From contig LVKA01000021.1 of NCBI GenBank assembly GCA_001709035.1, forward strand, positions 248,001 through 312,000: 64,000 nucleotides of DNA, given 5' to 3'. Positions 9,433 through 17,767 of this stretch are shown here, in pieces; within the stretch, counting starts at the first letter, position 1; each line of letters begins with the position of its first letter. The position numbers and the translations under genes were made by a program. Under the pieces are notes generated by a model, which saw nothing but the letters and a program-made list of their open reading frames with translations, ran no database searches and was not told where the DNA came from. Source of the stretch: Candidatus Thiodiazotropha endoloripes (GTDB lineage Bacteria; Pseudomonadota; Gammaproteobacteria; Chromatiales; Chromatiaceae).

Positions 9433-10170
9433 ATGTTAGATATCCAAGTCAGAAACAAAAGTTTCACTCAATCAGGCTCAGAGACCCCGCTCTCAGTCCT
9501 GACTGATATACGAATCCAGCTCAACGAGGGGGAATTTATTGCACTCGTAGGCCCGTCCGGTTGTGGTAAAAGCACGCTATTACAGATCATCTCGGGACTC
9601 GATAGGGATTTTGAAGGGAAGATCAGCTGGAAGAATGGTACCAGCCAGCATTCAGCCAGGCTGGGGTATGTTTTCCAGAATCCCAGATTACTTCCCTGGC
9701 TCAATCTCTACGACAACATTGCTCTGGTGTTGGATAATCCACTTGCCAAGCAGGCGCAGATTGACTCGCTGCTTGCGGCGACCGGCCTCAGTGCATTCAC
9801 AACTTACCACCCGGCTCAACTTTCCATCGGTATGCAGAGACGAGCAGCTCTGGCACGCGCCTTTGTCATCGAACCTTCTCTATTGATTATGGATGAGCCG
9901 TTTGTCTCACTGGATCGACCTACTGCTGCCCAGCTCAGAGAACTGCTGCTGGAAATCCTGACCGTCAAGCGCACAACAGTAATTTTTGTCACCCATGATC
10001 TCCATGAAGCCACCCAGCTTGCTGACCGCATTCTTTTTCTTTCAACGTCTCCCGCCAAAGTGATCGGTGAGACGCCGGTAGACCTGACGCGGGACCAACG
10101 TCGGGAAGAGACTGCGGTCAATCGGCAGTATGCGGAGAAAAAAGCACTGTTTAAGCACTTATATCGATAA
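9433..10170 (+). CDS. ABC transporter ATPase, NitT/TauT (SsuB) type
   Basis: ATPase of 245 residues. I chose the ATG at 9433 (MLDIQVRNKSF), just after the permease stop, over an in-frame ATG 60 bases upstream that would overlap the permease. Motifs are Walker A GPSGCGKSTL, Q-loop VFQNPRLLPWL, Walker B LLIMDEPFVSLD and H-loop VTHDLHEA. The signature is LSIGMQRRAALARAF, in which the second residue pair of LSGGQ is altered. A hydrophobic residue in place of the first Gly is, as I recall, a feature of a subgroup that also carries DEPFVSLD, so the protein is probably active. It ends the three-gene transporter operon, about 180 bp before the formate dehydrogenase genes. Confidence 0.86.
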   Translation: MLDIQVRNKSFTQSGSETPLSVLTDIRIQLNEGEFIALVGPSGCGKSTLLQIISGLDRDFEGKISWKNGTSQHSARLGYVFQNPRLLPWLNLYDNIALVLDNPLAKQAQIDSLLAATGLSAFTTYHPAQLSIGMQRRAALARAFVIEPSLLIMDEPFVSLDRPTAAQLRELLLEILTVKRTTVIFVTHDLHEATQLADRILFLSTSPAKVIGETPVDLTRDQRREETAVNRQYAEKKALFKHLYR

Positions 10171-10348
10171 TTTCATAGATTTCCAGGTTCACTTATTTTC
10201 TAAATGGAGATTCAGCTACATTCGAGTTAAAAAGAGTTCAAAGCGTCAGCCAGAGTGTTCGATTGGCTGCTACAGGTATCAATCAAATGACAAAAGTATT
10301 GCTTATACTGGTTGATAAAATCAGTGATCACACGAAGAGTAAACACCT

Positions 10349-12058
10349 TTGAGATCTTCAGCTAAAACTCGACAGCGACGCTTTGGTCAAAGCAAGGGGC
10401 ATCAAATCGATCCGGCTGCCTCGCAAACTGTGCGCCGACTGTTGGAGAACATACCGCGTCGTCCAGATTTGCTCATCGAGGCACTACACAAGTTACAGGA
10501 TCATCTAGGTTATATCTCAAAGGATCTGCTCTATGCACTCGCTGATGAGATGAATCTCTCCAGCGCTGAAGTCTATGAAGTGGCCAGCTTCTACCACCAC
10601 TTTGATCTGCTCGATGAGAGCCAGCAACTCCCTCCTGCCCTCACAGTCCGGGTCTGTGAGTCCATTTCATGTGATCTTGCAGGCGCAGAAAATCTGATTC
10701 ATGAACTGAGTCAGGCACTGGGTGACAAACTGAGAATCCAGCGGGTTCCCTGTGTCGGAAGATGTCAGAATGCACCGGTTGCAGTCGTCGGCAAGCGGCC
10801 CGTTTCCCAGGCTGATCTGAGTATAGTCACACAACTGATTGAAGCTGGCCAGACTGAACCCGACCTGCCCGAAGGGTACCTGGACTACAAAGCCTATTGT
10901 GCTCAAGGTGGTTACCAACTTCTGCAACAGATTCAAAGCAGCGATACCAGCTGTGATGAAACCGATTCGATATCCATGGAGCAGGTTCTGGTGACACTGG
11001 AGGGCGCCAACCTGAGAGGCCTGGGTGGCGCTGGCTTTCCTGCCGGCCGGAAATGGCGAATTCTCCGAGATCAGCCAGCCCCCCGGTTGCTGGCAGTGAA
11101 TATCGATGAGGGAGAGCCCGGTACATTTAAAGATCGATACTATCTGGAGAAGGATCCCCACAGATTTCTAGAAGGCGCTCTGATTGCGGCCAAGGTTGTC
11201 GGCATCAGTGAGGTCTACATCTATCTCAGGGATGAATATGCCGCCATCCGTAGCATGTTGGTACGGGAATTATCCGCACTGCAGTCAGAACCACCCTGTG
11301 CGTTACCACCGATTCATCTGCGTCGGGGTGCCGGAGCCTACATCTGTGGGGAAGAGTCGGCAATGATCGAGTCGATCGAGGGTAAGCGAGGCATGCCCCG
11401 CCAGCGCCCTCCCTATGTTGCACAGATTGGGCTGTTTGGTCGACCGACATTGGAACACAACCTGGAAACCCTCTACTGGGTGCGTGAGCTGTTGGAGAAA
11501 GGTGCCGACTGGTTTACCCGGCAGGGTCGAAATGGCCGGCATGGCCTGCGTAGTTTTTCAGTCAGCGGTCGTGTTAAAAAGCCCGGTGTCTATCTGGCGC
11601 CCGCCGGCATCACCCTGCAGCAGCTGATCGATGAGTACTGTGGCGGTATGCTTGAGGGTCATCAGCTCTACGCCTATTTTCCCGGCGGTGCCTCGGGGGG
11701 GATTCTGCCCGCTTACCTGGCTGACGTTCCGCTTGATTTCGATACACTGCAACCCCATGGCTGCTTTATCGGGTCCGCCGCTATCATCGTCTTATCGCAA
11801 CAGGATAGCGTACGAGATGCGGCATTGAATGCGATGCGTTTTTTCGCCCACGAATCCTGTGGCCAGTGCACACCCTGCCGGGTTGGCACAGAGAAAGCGG
11901 TTCACTTGATGGAGCAGCAAATATGGGATCGCGACCTGCTGGAAGCGCTCTCATCAGTCATGATCGACGCTTCGATATGCGGTCTTGGACAGGCCGCACC
12001 CAACCCCCTGTTGAGTGTCTTGAAATATTTTCCCCAGGAGTTGCAACATGGCGAGTGA
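10349..12058 (+). CDS. NAD-dependent formate dehydrogenase beta subunit, fused NuoE-NuoF (FDH1B-like)
   Basis: Electron-transfer and NAD-reducing subunit of a soluble formate dehydrogenase, 569 residues. Residues about 20-165 form a NuoE-like thioredoxin fold with a [2Fe-2S] set CESISC and CVGRC. Residues about 200-569 form a NuoF-like part with GGAGFPAGRKWR (nucleotide site), NIDEGEPGTFKDRYYLEKD, GAGAYICGEESAMIESIEG (FMN site) and the [4Fe-4S] ligands ESCGQCTPC plus ASICGLGQ. The same fusion occurs in the beta subunit of Methylobacterium FDH1, whereas Rhodobacter-type enzymes keep FdsG and FdsB separate. The start is taken as the TTG at 10349; the next in-frame methionine lies well inside the NuoE domain. 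The last 11 bases overlap the alpha-subunit gene. Confidence 0.93.
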   Translation: MRSSAKTRQRRFGQSKGHQIDPAASQTVRRLLENIPRRPDLLIEALHKLQDHLGYISKDLLYALADEMNLSSAEVYEVASFYHHFDLLDESQQLPPALTVRVCESISCDLAGAENLIHELSQALGDKLRIQRVPCVGRCQNAPVAVVGKRPVSQADLSIVTQLIEAGQTEPDLPEGYLDYKAYCAQGGYQLLQQIQSSDTSCDETDSISMEQVLVTLEGANLRGLGGAGFPAGRKWRILRDQPAPRLLAVNIDEGEPGTFKDRYYLEKDPHRFLEGALIAAKVVGISEVYIYLRDEYAAIRSMLVRELSALQSEPPCALPPIHLRRGAGAYICGEESAMIESIEGKRGMPRQRPPYVAQIGLFGRPTLEHNLETLYWVRELLEKGADWFTRQGRNGRHGLRSFSVSGRVKKPGVYLAPAGITLQQLIDEYCGGMLEGHQLYAYFPGGASGGILPAYLADVPLDFDTLQPHGCFIGSAAIIVLSQQDSVRDAALNAMRFFAHESCGQCTPCRVGTEKAVHLMEQQIWDRDLLEALSSVMIDASICGLGQAAPNPLLSVLKYFPQELQHGE

Positions 12059-14789
12059 CTCTAACACGGCACCAGCCTCAGTAACCTTTACGCTCGACGG
12101 CAATTCCATCAATGCCATGCCTGGGGAAACGGTGCTGAATGCGGCCCGGCGGGCGGGTATCGAGATACCACACCTCTGTTATAAGGATGGCTTGAGAGCC
12201 GACGGAAATTGCCGTGCCTGTGTGGTTGAGATTGAAGGCGAACGAACCCTGGCTGCCTCATGCTGCAGAACACCCACTGAGGGCATGGTGATCAATAGTC
12301 AAACTAAACGACCTCGCAATGCCCAAAAACTGGTGCTGGAACTATTGAAATCGGATATCGGAGAGAGAGACTACACACCCAACAATGAGCTCGACCATTG
12401 GTTGCAAGCACTGCAGGTTGGGAAACCCCGCTTTCCTGCTCGACAACAACCACTCAGTGATCACTCCCATCCAGCCATTGCTGTAAATCTTGATGCCTGC
12501 ATACAGTGCACCAGATGCTTGCGTGCCTGTCGTGAGATTCAGGTCAACAACGTCATCGGTTATGCCCGGCGCGGTTCCGCTTCAACCATTGTCTTCGATA
12601 GTGAAGAAGCTTTGTCCAACAGTAGCTGTGTTGCCTGTGGCGAATGCGTCCAGGCCTGCCCCACTGGCGCCTTGATGCCGGCTAAGGAGGCGGGCAAGGT
12701 CGAGACGGAAAATCAGGTTGATTCCATCTGCCCCTATTGTGGCGTTGGCTGCCAACTCACCTACCATGTAGACGATAATCGCATCCGCTTTGTCAGTGGC
12801 CGCGATGGTCCTGCGAATAAAAACCGACTCTGTGTCAAAGGACGTTATGGATTTGATTACATCCACCACAAACATCGCCTGACTGTTCCGTTGATCCGAC
12901 GCGATGATGCGCCAAAACAGGCCACTCTGGCACTTGATCATGAGAATCCTTTTGCTGGTTTTCGTGTGGCCAGCTGGGAGGAGGCCCTCTCCTATGCCGC
13001 ACGGGGTTTACGCAAACTCCGTGATACCCAGGGTCCTTCCGCTCTGGCCGGATTCGGTTCAGCAAAAGGTTCAAATGAGGAGGCTTATCTGTTTCAGAAA
13101 CTGGTTCGGACCGGCTTCGGTACCAACAATGTCGATCACTGTACCCGCCTCTGTCACGCCTCATCGGTTGCGGCGTTGCTGGAGATGATCGGTTCCGGAG
13201 CCGTATCAAATCCGGTTGAGGATGTGGAGAATGCGGAAGTTATCCTGATCATCGGTTCCAATACCACTGAGAATCATCCGGTTGCCGCCACGTTTATCAA
13301 GAACCAGGTTAATGCAGGTAAGACACTGATCGTGATGGATCCCCGGCGTACCACCATCGCCCGCCATGCCAGCCATTATCTGCAATTCAAACCCGATACC
13401 GATGTCGCATTGCTGAATGCCATCATGCACGCGGTTATTGATGAGGATCTGGTGGATCATGCCTTTATCGAGCAGCGGACCTCAGGCTACCAGGAGCTGG
13501 AAGCTCACCTACGCGACTTTACGCCGGAAGTGATGGCATCGATATGCGGTATTGATGCTGAGACCATTCGCCAGATGGCGAAACTCTATGCCACATCCAA
13601 AGCTTCGATCATCTTATGGGGTATGGGTGTTTCACAGCATGTACATGGAACAGACAATGCACGAGCACTGATCTCTTTGGCACTGATGACCGGACAGATC
13701 GGCAGGCCCGGCACCGGACTCCACCCACTGCGTGGTCAGAATAATGTACAGGGTGCCTCTGATGTTGGACTGATCCCGATGGTGTTTCCCGATTACCAGC
13801 GAGTCGACAAGCCTGAAATCCGACAAAAATTTGAAAAGCTTTGGCAGACATCCCTGGACCCAAAACCTGGTTTGACTGTGGTTGAGATCATGCATGCGAT
13901 TACCGATCAATCCATCAGGGGGATGTACATCATGGGTGAAAACCCTGCCATGTCGGATCCCAACCTGAATCATGCGCGGAAAGCACTGGCAACGCTCCAG
14001 CATCTGGTTGTACAGGATATCTTCATGACGGAGACGGCCTGGTATGCCGATGTGATTCTTCCCGCCTCCGCCTTCGCAGAGAAAACCGGCAGTTTTACCA
14101 ATACGGACCGACGTATTCAGCTCGGCCAACAGGCCATTGAGCCACCGGGGGAAGCGCGACAGGATCTGGAGATCATTCAAGAGATAGCGAACAGAATGGG
14201 GCTCGACTGGCACTATGACCATCCAAAACAGGTGTTCGATGAGCTGCGCCAGGCGATGCCAAGTATCGCCGGTATCAGCTGGCAGCGCCTACAACAGAAT
14301 GGCGCGGTCACCTATCCCTGTGCCGATGAGGATGACCCGGGCCAGGCGGTAATTTTCACAGACACCTTTCCCACACCATCCGGCAAAGCGAGCTTTACCC
14401 CAGCGCCATTTACCAATGCCGACGAGTTACCGGACCAGGAGTACCCCTGGGTACTGATCACAGGCCGACAGTTGGAGCATTGGCATACCGGTGCGATGAC
14501 CCGTCGAGCTGCGATGTTGGATAAGATCGAACCGGTTCCAGTGGCCAGCCTGCATCCCGACGAGCTTTCACGACTGGCTATCGCGCCAGGCAGTCGGATC
14601 AAGCTTCAATCAAGACGCGGCACGGTGACGGCATTTGCCCGTGCAGACCACGGCATGTCCAAAGGACAGGTGTTTCTACCCTTCTGTTACCACGAGGCTG
14701 CAGCCAATCTGTTGACCAATGAAGCACTCGATCCATCCGCCAAAATCCCCGAGTTCAAATTCTGTGCAATCCAGGTTGCTGCGGGATAA
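12048..14789 (+). CDS. NAD-dependent formate dehydrogenase alpha subunit (Mo/W bis-MGD)
   Basis: Catalytic subunit oxidising formate to CO2, 913 residues. Order of domains: NuoG-like [2Fe-2S] ferredoxin (CYKDGLRADGNCRAC), His/Cys-ligated cluster segment, two [4Fe-4S] motifs (CIQCTRCLRAC, CVACGECVQACPTGAL), the cluster next to the cofactor (CPYCGVGCQLTYHVD), then the molybdopterin domains and the C-terminal MGD-binding domain (TGRQLEHWHTGAMTRR). The catalytic position is cysteine, about residue 369, in DHCTRLCHASSV; no in-frame TGA selenocysteine codon is used. It overlaps the beta gene and ends the operon. No fdhD sulfurtransferase or small fdsD subunit follows, so maturation factors must be elsewhere. 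Whether Mo or W is bound cannot be told. Confidence 0.95.
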   Translation: MASDSNTAPASVTFTLDGNSINAMPGETVLNAARRAGIEIPHLCYKDGLRADGNCRACVVEIEGERTLAASCCRTPTEGMVINSQTKRPRNAQKLVLELLKSDIGERDYTPNNELDHWLQALQVGKPRFPARQQPLSDHSHPAIAVNLDACIQCTRCLRACREIQVNNVIGYARRGSASTIVFDSEEALSNSSCVACGECVQACPTGALMPAKEAGKVETENQVDSICPYCGVGCQLTYHVDDNRIRFVSGRDGPANKNRLCVKGRYGFDYIHHKHRLTVPLIRRDDAPKQATLALDHENPFAGFRVASWEEALSYAARGLRKLRDTQGPSALAGFGSAKGSNEEAYLFQKLVRTGFGTNNVDHCTRLCHASSVAALLEMIGSGAVSNPVEDVENAEVILIIGSNTTENHPVAATFIKNQVNAGKTLIVMDPRRTTIARHASHYLQFKPDTDVALLNAIMHAVIDEDLVDHAFIEQRTSGYQELEAHLRDFTPEVMASICGIDAETIRQMAKLYATSKASIILWGMGVSQHVHGTDNARALISLALMTGQIGRPGTGLHPLRGQNNVQGASDVGLIPMVFPDYQRVDKPEIRQKFEKLWQTSLDPKPGLTVVEIMHAITDQSIRGMYIMGENPAMSDPNLNHARKALATLQHLVVQDIFMTETAWYADVILPASAFAEKTGSFTNTDRRIQLGQQAIEPPGEARQDLEIIQEIANRMGLDWHYDHPKQVFDELRQAMPSIAGISWQRLQQNGAVTYPCADEDDPGQAVIFTDTFPTPSGKASFTPAPFTNADELPDQEYPWVLITGRQLEHWHTGAMTRRAAMLDKIEPVPVASLHPDELSRLAIAPGSRIKLQSRRGTVTAFARADHGMSKGQVFLPFCYHEAAANLLTNEALDPSAKIPEFKFCAIQVAAG

Positions 14790-15046
14790 ACAGGCGATGG
14801 AAAAGTGTAAACATGAGACAAAAAAAAACAGTTGTGGCATTTCTGTTACAGTTTTTCAACTTAGTTACAACAGATCGTGGGACAGCTGAAAATTCGCAAT
14901 TCAAAGTAAAGATTTAATACTTTATTTTCAATATGTTATGAGGTTTAAACCTGGGTTGGCCCATAATCTGCCTTCGGAATGAAATACGCCAAAAAAAATC
15001 GCTGATTGTGGCGTTGTAAATCACCAACATTTCCGGAGAAGAGAAC

Positions 15047-16222
15047 GTGACCAGCAAGAAAATTTCACTCATATTGAGCAGTACAACGCTAACAGCCTTT
15101 TCACTCTCTGCCCAGGCAGTTACATGGGATTCAGGGGATTGGAAACTGGCTCTCGCAGGCAATGTAAATGCGCATTATGTCTATACCACGTGTGATGCCG
15201 GCGATCTTCAGAGTGGTGGCACTACTTTAACGAGTCTTCAATGCGCTGGTGCGGCAGATGAAGATGGGAATCCCGATGACGTATCTTCTGTACAGAATGG
15301 TCTTCTGCCCGCCGCATTGGTATTCAGCGCTGGCACGAATCAAGAAGGTTATGATCTGAATGCAACCGTCGGTGTCTATTACGGCACCAACAGTAATGAA
15401 GCCCTGGGATTTTCGACGGTTGATGCCCGTCAGGTCTTTCTCACCTTCGGTAATGAGGGTATGGGAAGCTTTAAATTCGGTCGTGATTTCGGTCTTTTTG
15501 GTATCGACGCCATACTCGCAGACATGTCTTTGATCGGCATCGGCGCCGGGTTCACACCTGCTGAGCCAGGACATACCACCCTCGGCGGTTTAGGCTTCGG
15601 ATACGTGTATGCCGACCGTCTCACACAGATCAATTATACAACTCCATCAGTTAACGGTGTGACCGGCACCATCGGTATCTTTCAACCAATGGATGCCAAT
15701 GGCGGCAATAGCGGAAGCAACCCTGGTATCCACGGCAAGGTCTCTTATGGCTGGAAAGGATCCGTACCCGGAAGCGTCTCTGCAACCTTTCTTACTCAAG
15801 ATATCGTTACTGATGCAGGCACGTCTGAATCGATTACCGGTTTCGATCTATTCGGTAAAATCGCCGTCGGTGATATTGGCGTGGCAGGTTCCTTCTTCAG
15901 TGGTGAAGGCATGAGTACGCTTGCACTTGGCGGATTGGTTCTGCCAGGTTTCGATGCAACAGACGGTACCCCGGAAGAGTCTCAGGGCTATATGTTGCAA
16001 GGTACCTATACACTGAATAAAACCAAACTGGGCCTGAACTACTCATTCAGCGAGAGTGATGAACTGGTTGAAGTTGAAAATACCCGCATCACTGTTGGGG
16101 CGTACCACAGCTTGACTGCCAATCTGACTCTGCTTGCTGAATTCTCTTCACTGGAAAGTGAGCTAACCGCTGGTTCGGATGAATCCAACAGTTTCAATGT
16201 CGGCGCTTTCATGTCCTTTTAA
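15047..16222 (+). CDS. Gram-negative porin
   Basis: Outer-membrane diffusion channel of 391 residues. The GTG start follows a CCGGAGAAGAG ribosome-binding site and gives a standard signal peptide ending SLSAQAVTWDSG. The chain has the trimeric-porin pattern: GNVNAHYVY near the start, a long loop region, DARQVFLTFGNEGMGSFKFGRDFGLFG (the signature stretch before loop 3), repeated amphipathic strands, and a terminal FNVGAFMSF ending in phenylalanine as required for BAM insertion. It lies alone between the formate dehydrogenase operon and a terminator and may supply small anionic substrates. Confidence 0.9.
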   Translation: MTSKKISLILSSTTLTAFSLSAQAVTWDSGDWKLALAGNVNAHYVYTTCDAGDLQSGGTTLTSLQCAGAADEDGNPDDVSSVQNGLLPAALVFSAGTNQEGYDLNATVGVYYGTNSNEALGFSTVDARQVFLTFGNEGMGSFKFGRDFGLFGIDAILADMSLIGIGAGFTPAEPGHTTLGGLGFGYVYADRLTQINYTTPSVNGVTGTIGIFQPMDANGGNSGSNPGIHGKVSYGWKGSVPGSVSATFLTQDIVTDAGTSESITGFDLFGKIAVGDIGVAGSFFSGEGMSTLALGGLVLPGFDATDGTPEESQGYMLQGTYTLNKTKLGLNYSFSESDELVEVENTRITVGAYHSLTANLTLLAEFSSLESELTAGSDESNSFNVGAFMSF

Positions 16223-16281
16223 GCAATCGAACAGATAGCGCCTATTGAATAAGCCGTAAACATTCAGTTCCTCCACCCTTA

Positions 16282-16327
16282 ATGCCCACCTCATGACTTT
16301 CCCCAAGTCATGAAGGGCATTTTTTTT
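16282..16327 (+). terminator. Rho-independent terminator of the porin gene
   Basis: ATGCCC at 16282 pairs with GGGCAT at 16315, and TCATGACTT inside pairs with AAGTCATGA, giving a long stem; seven or more T residues follow directly. It lies about 60 bp past the porin stop. Confidence 0.85.
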
Positions 16328-16433
16328 ATCTGCTGCAAGTTCGACAACAATTTCGAACATTGTGGTATTTATCGTCAGTATGAGCCTACTTGTCGCCCAC
16401 CCCGGCAATTCATATGAAAGAGGATTGAATGAA

Positions 16434-16483
16434 CTAGGGCCTGTTAACACTACTGAGTACAGCTTGCCCAGGTACTGCACTAG
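16434..16483. repeat. Partial MITE-like repeat between two CTAG sites
   Basis: CTAGGGCCTGTTAACACTA at 16434-16452 is identical to the outer end of the full element at 33282. The opposite end of the element is missing. A second CTAG at 16480-16483 closes the segment and contains the TAG stop of the LysR-type gene. It is probably a decayed single end. Confidence 0.55.
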
Positions 16484-17397
16484 TCTTCAGATCTAGTGGC
16501 TCCATTATCCAAAATCATCTGCTCCAACAGGTCGATGAATTTTCTCTGGTAGCGGCGTAGATATTTGTCTTTATGGTAGGCCACCCAGGTGGTCTCCCAG
16601 GGCAGCATGTGGCTCAAGTCCCTTGTTTCCAGATCAGGATCGAGCTCAGGAGAGTAAGCCATACTGGCAATCAGTCCAACCCCCATTCCCTCCCGAACAT
16701 AGGTCTTAATCACATCGGTATCGGCCGCAGTCAGCACCACATTGGGTTGCAGCCCTGCCCGGGCGAAGGTTGTCTGCATATGGTTGGCACCGGTAAAGCC
16801 AAACGTATAGGTAATCAGAGGATAGTTACAGATACGCTCTAGAGAGAGCGGTTTTTCTGACAACACCGGATGCCCCTTTAAGGCGATCAGACTCCGGTTC
16901 CAGCGATAGCAGGGGATCGAGGTAAGAGTTGAGTGTTCCCCCAGCTCTTCCGTGCAGATCGAGAAATCGACCCGGTCAGTAACAACCAATTCAACCAGCT
17001 GTTGAGGTGTGCCCTGATTTATCTGCAGATTGACCTGTGGGAACAGCTTGCGAAATGCCCGGATGACAGCTGGCAGAACATAGCAGGCCTGAGTATGGGT
17101 GGTACCGATGCGTAATAGACCACTGCCCTCTTCCACATGCTCCCGTCCGACATCCAGAATGTTCTCACGAATGGCCAGTGCCTGGCGGGCATAGTTGAGC
17201 ACCTCCTCGCCTGCTGCGGTGAGCCCGATCAAGCGCTTGCCTTTGCGCATAAACAGCTGAGTACCCAACTCCTGCTCCAGCTGTGCGAGATGCTGGGAGA
17301 CGGCTGACTGCACCAAAAACAGCTGCTTGGCAGCCTGGGTGACGTTAAAACCCGACTCTTCCAGGGCAACCAGCGAAGTTAGTTGTCTCAGTTCCAT
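16480..17397 (-). CDS. LysR-type regulator of the CysB family
   Basis: DNA-binding regulator of 305 residues. The N-terminal winged helix (MELRQLTSLVALEESGFNVT, then QSAVSQHLAQLEQELGTQLF) is followed by an effector domain with strong CysB-family signatures: IGTTHTQACYVLP, INQGTPQQL, IPCYRWNRSLIAL, YPLITYTFGFTG and TAADTDVIKTYVREGMGVG. CysB responds to acetylserine or sulfate status and activates sulfur-assimilation genes; the cysJIHC genes at 28-33 kb are obvious candidate targets, although not adjacent. It is about 20 residues shorter than enterobacterial CysB, and its TAG stop lies in a CTAG next to a MITE fragment. The upstream AT-rich region is shared with the divergent GT41 gene. Confidence 0.85.
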   Translation of the reverse strand: MELRQLTSLVALEESGFNVTQAAKQLFLVQSAVSQHLAQLEQELGTQLFMRKGKRLIGLTAAGEEVLNYARQALAIRENILDVGREHVEEGSGLLRIGTTHTQACYVLPAVIRAFRKLFPQVNLQINQGTPQQLVELVVTDRVDFSICTEELGEHSTLTSIPCYRWNRSLIALKGHPVLSEKPLSLERICNYPLITYTFGFTGANHMQTTFARAGLQPNVVLTAADTDVIKTYVREGMGVGLIASMAYSPELDPDLETRDLSHMLPWETTWVAYHKDKYLRRYQRKFIDLLEQMILDNGATRSED

Positions 17398-17767
17398 ATC
17401 TTATTTCATGATTATAAATCTAAATGGATTAGATAATATGATAATACTGCTCGTTCGATATTACTATCCGGTCTGCCCATAAACCGGCTCAGGAATTTAA
17501 CAGTCGAGCAGCTACAACAGTTTCGGCATGGCAGGCGGATCGGCCCCTCCACCTCAGTCATTCTCATTGACAGCAGACAACCCAGGTGCTCTGATTGAAC
17601 TACACGGATTCGCCAGCTCAGTAACTGCTAATCCTGTTGTTACAACGCTTCATCTCTTACATTATAAATACCATATATCATACTGTATTAAATATAATTT
17701 ATGGTTATAATCACTCACCAACCATAACAATCCATTTGCCCCGTTAATTAGAGTTTTCACAACCAAT
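17398..17767. promoter_or_regulatory. Divergent intergenic region between CysB-like gene and GT41 gene
   Basis: 370 bp, AT-rich close to both starts (for example ATTATAAATCTAAATGGATT near 17409 and TATTAAATATAATTTATGGT near 17687). It should hold promoters for both genes. CysB sites are too degenerate for me to assign one. No gene is evident; the small open frame near 17528 has no ribosome-binding site or recognisable product. Confidence 0.4.

Noticed and set aside
13140-13160. Selenocysteine formate dehydrogenase
   Set aside because: The catalytic codon is TGT (Cys) in DHCTRLCH; the frame has no internal TGA.
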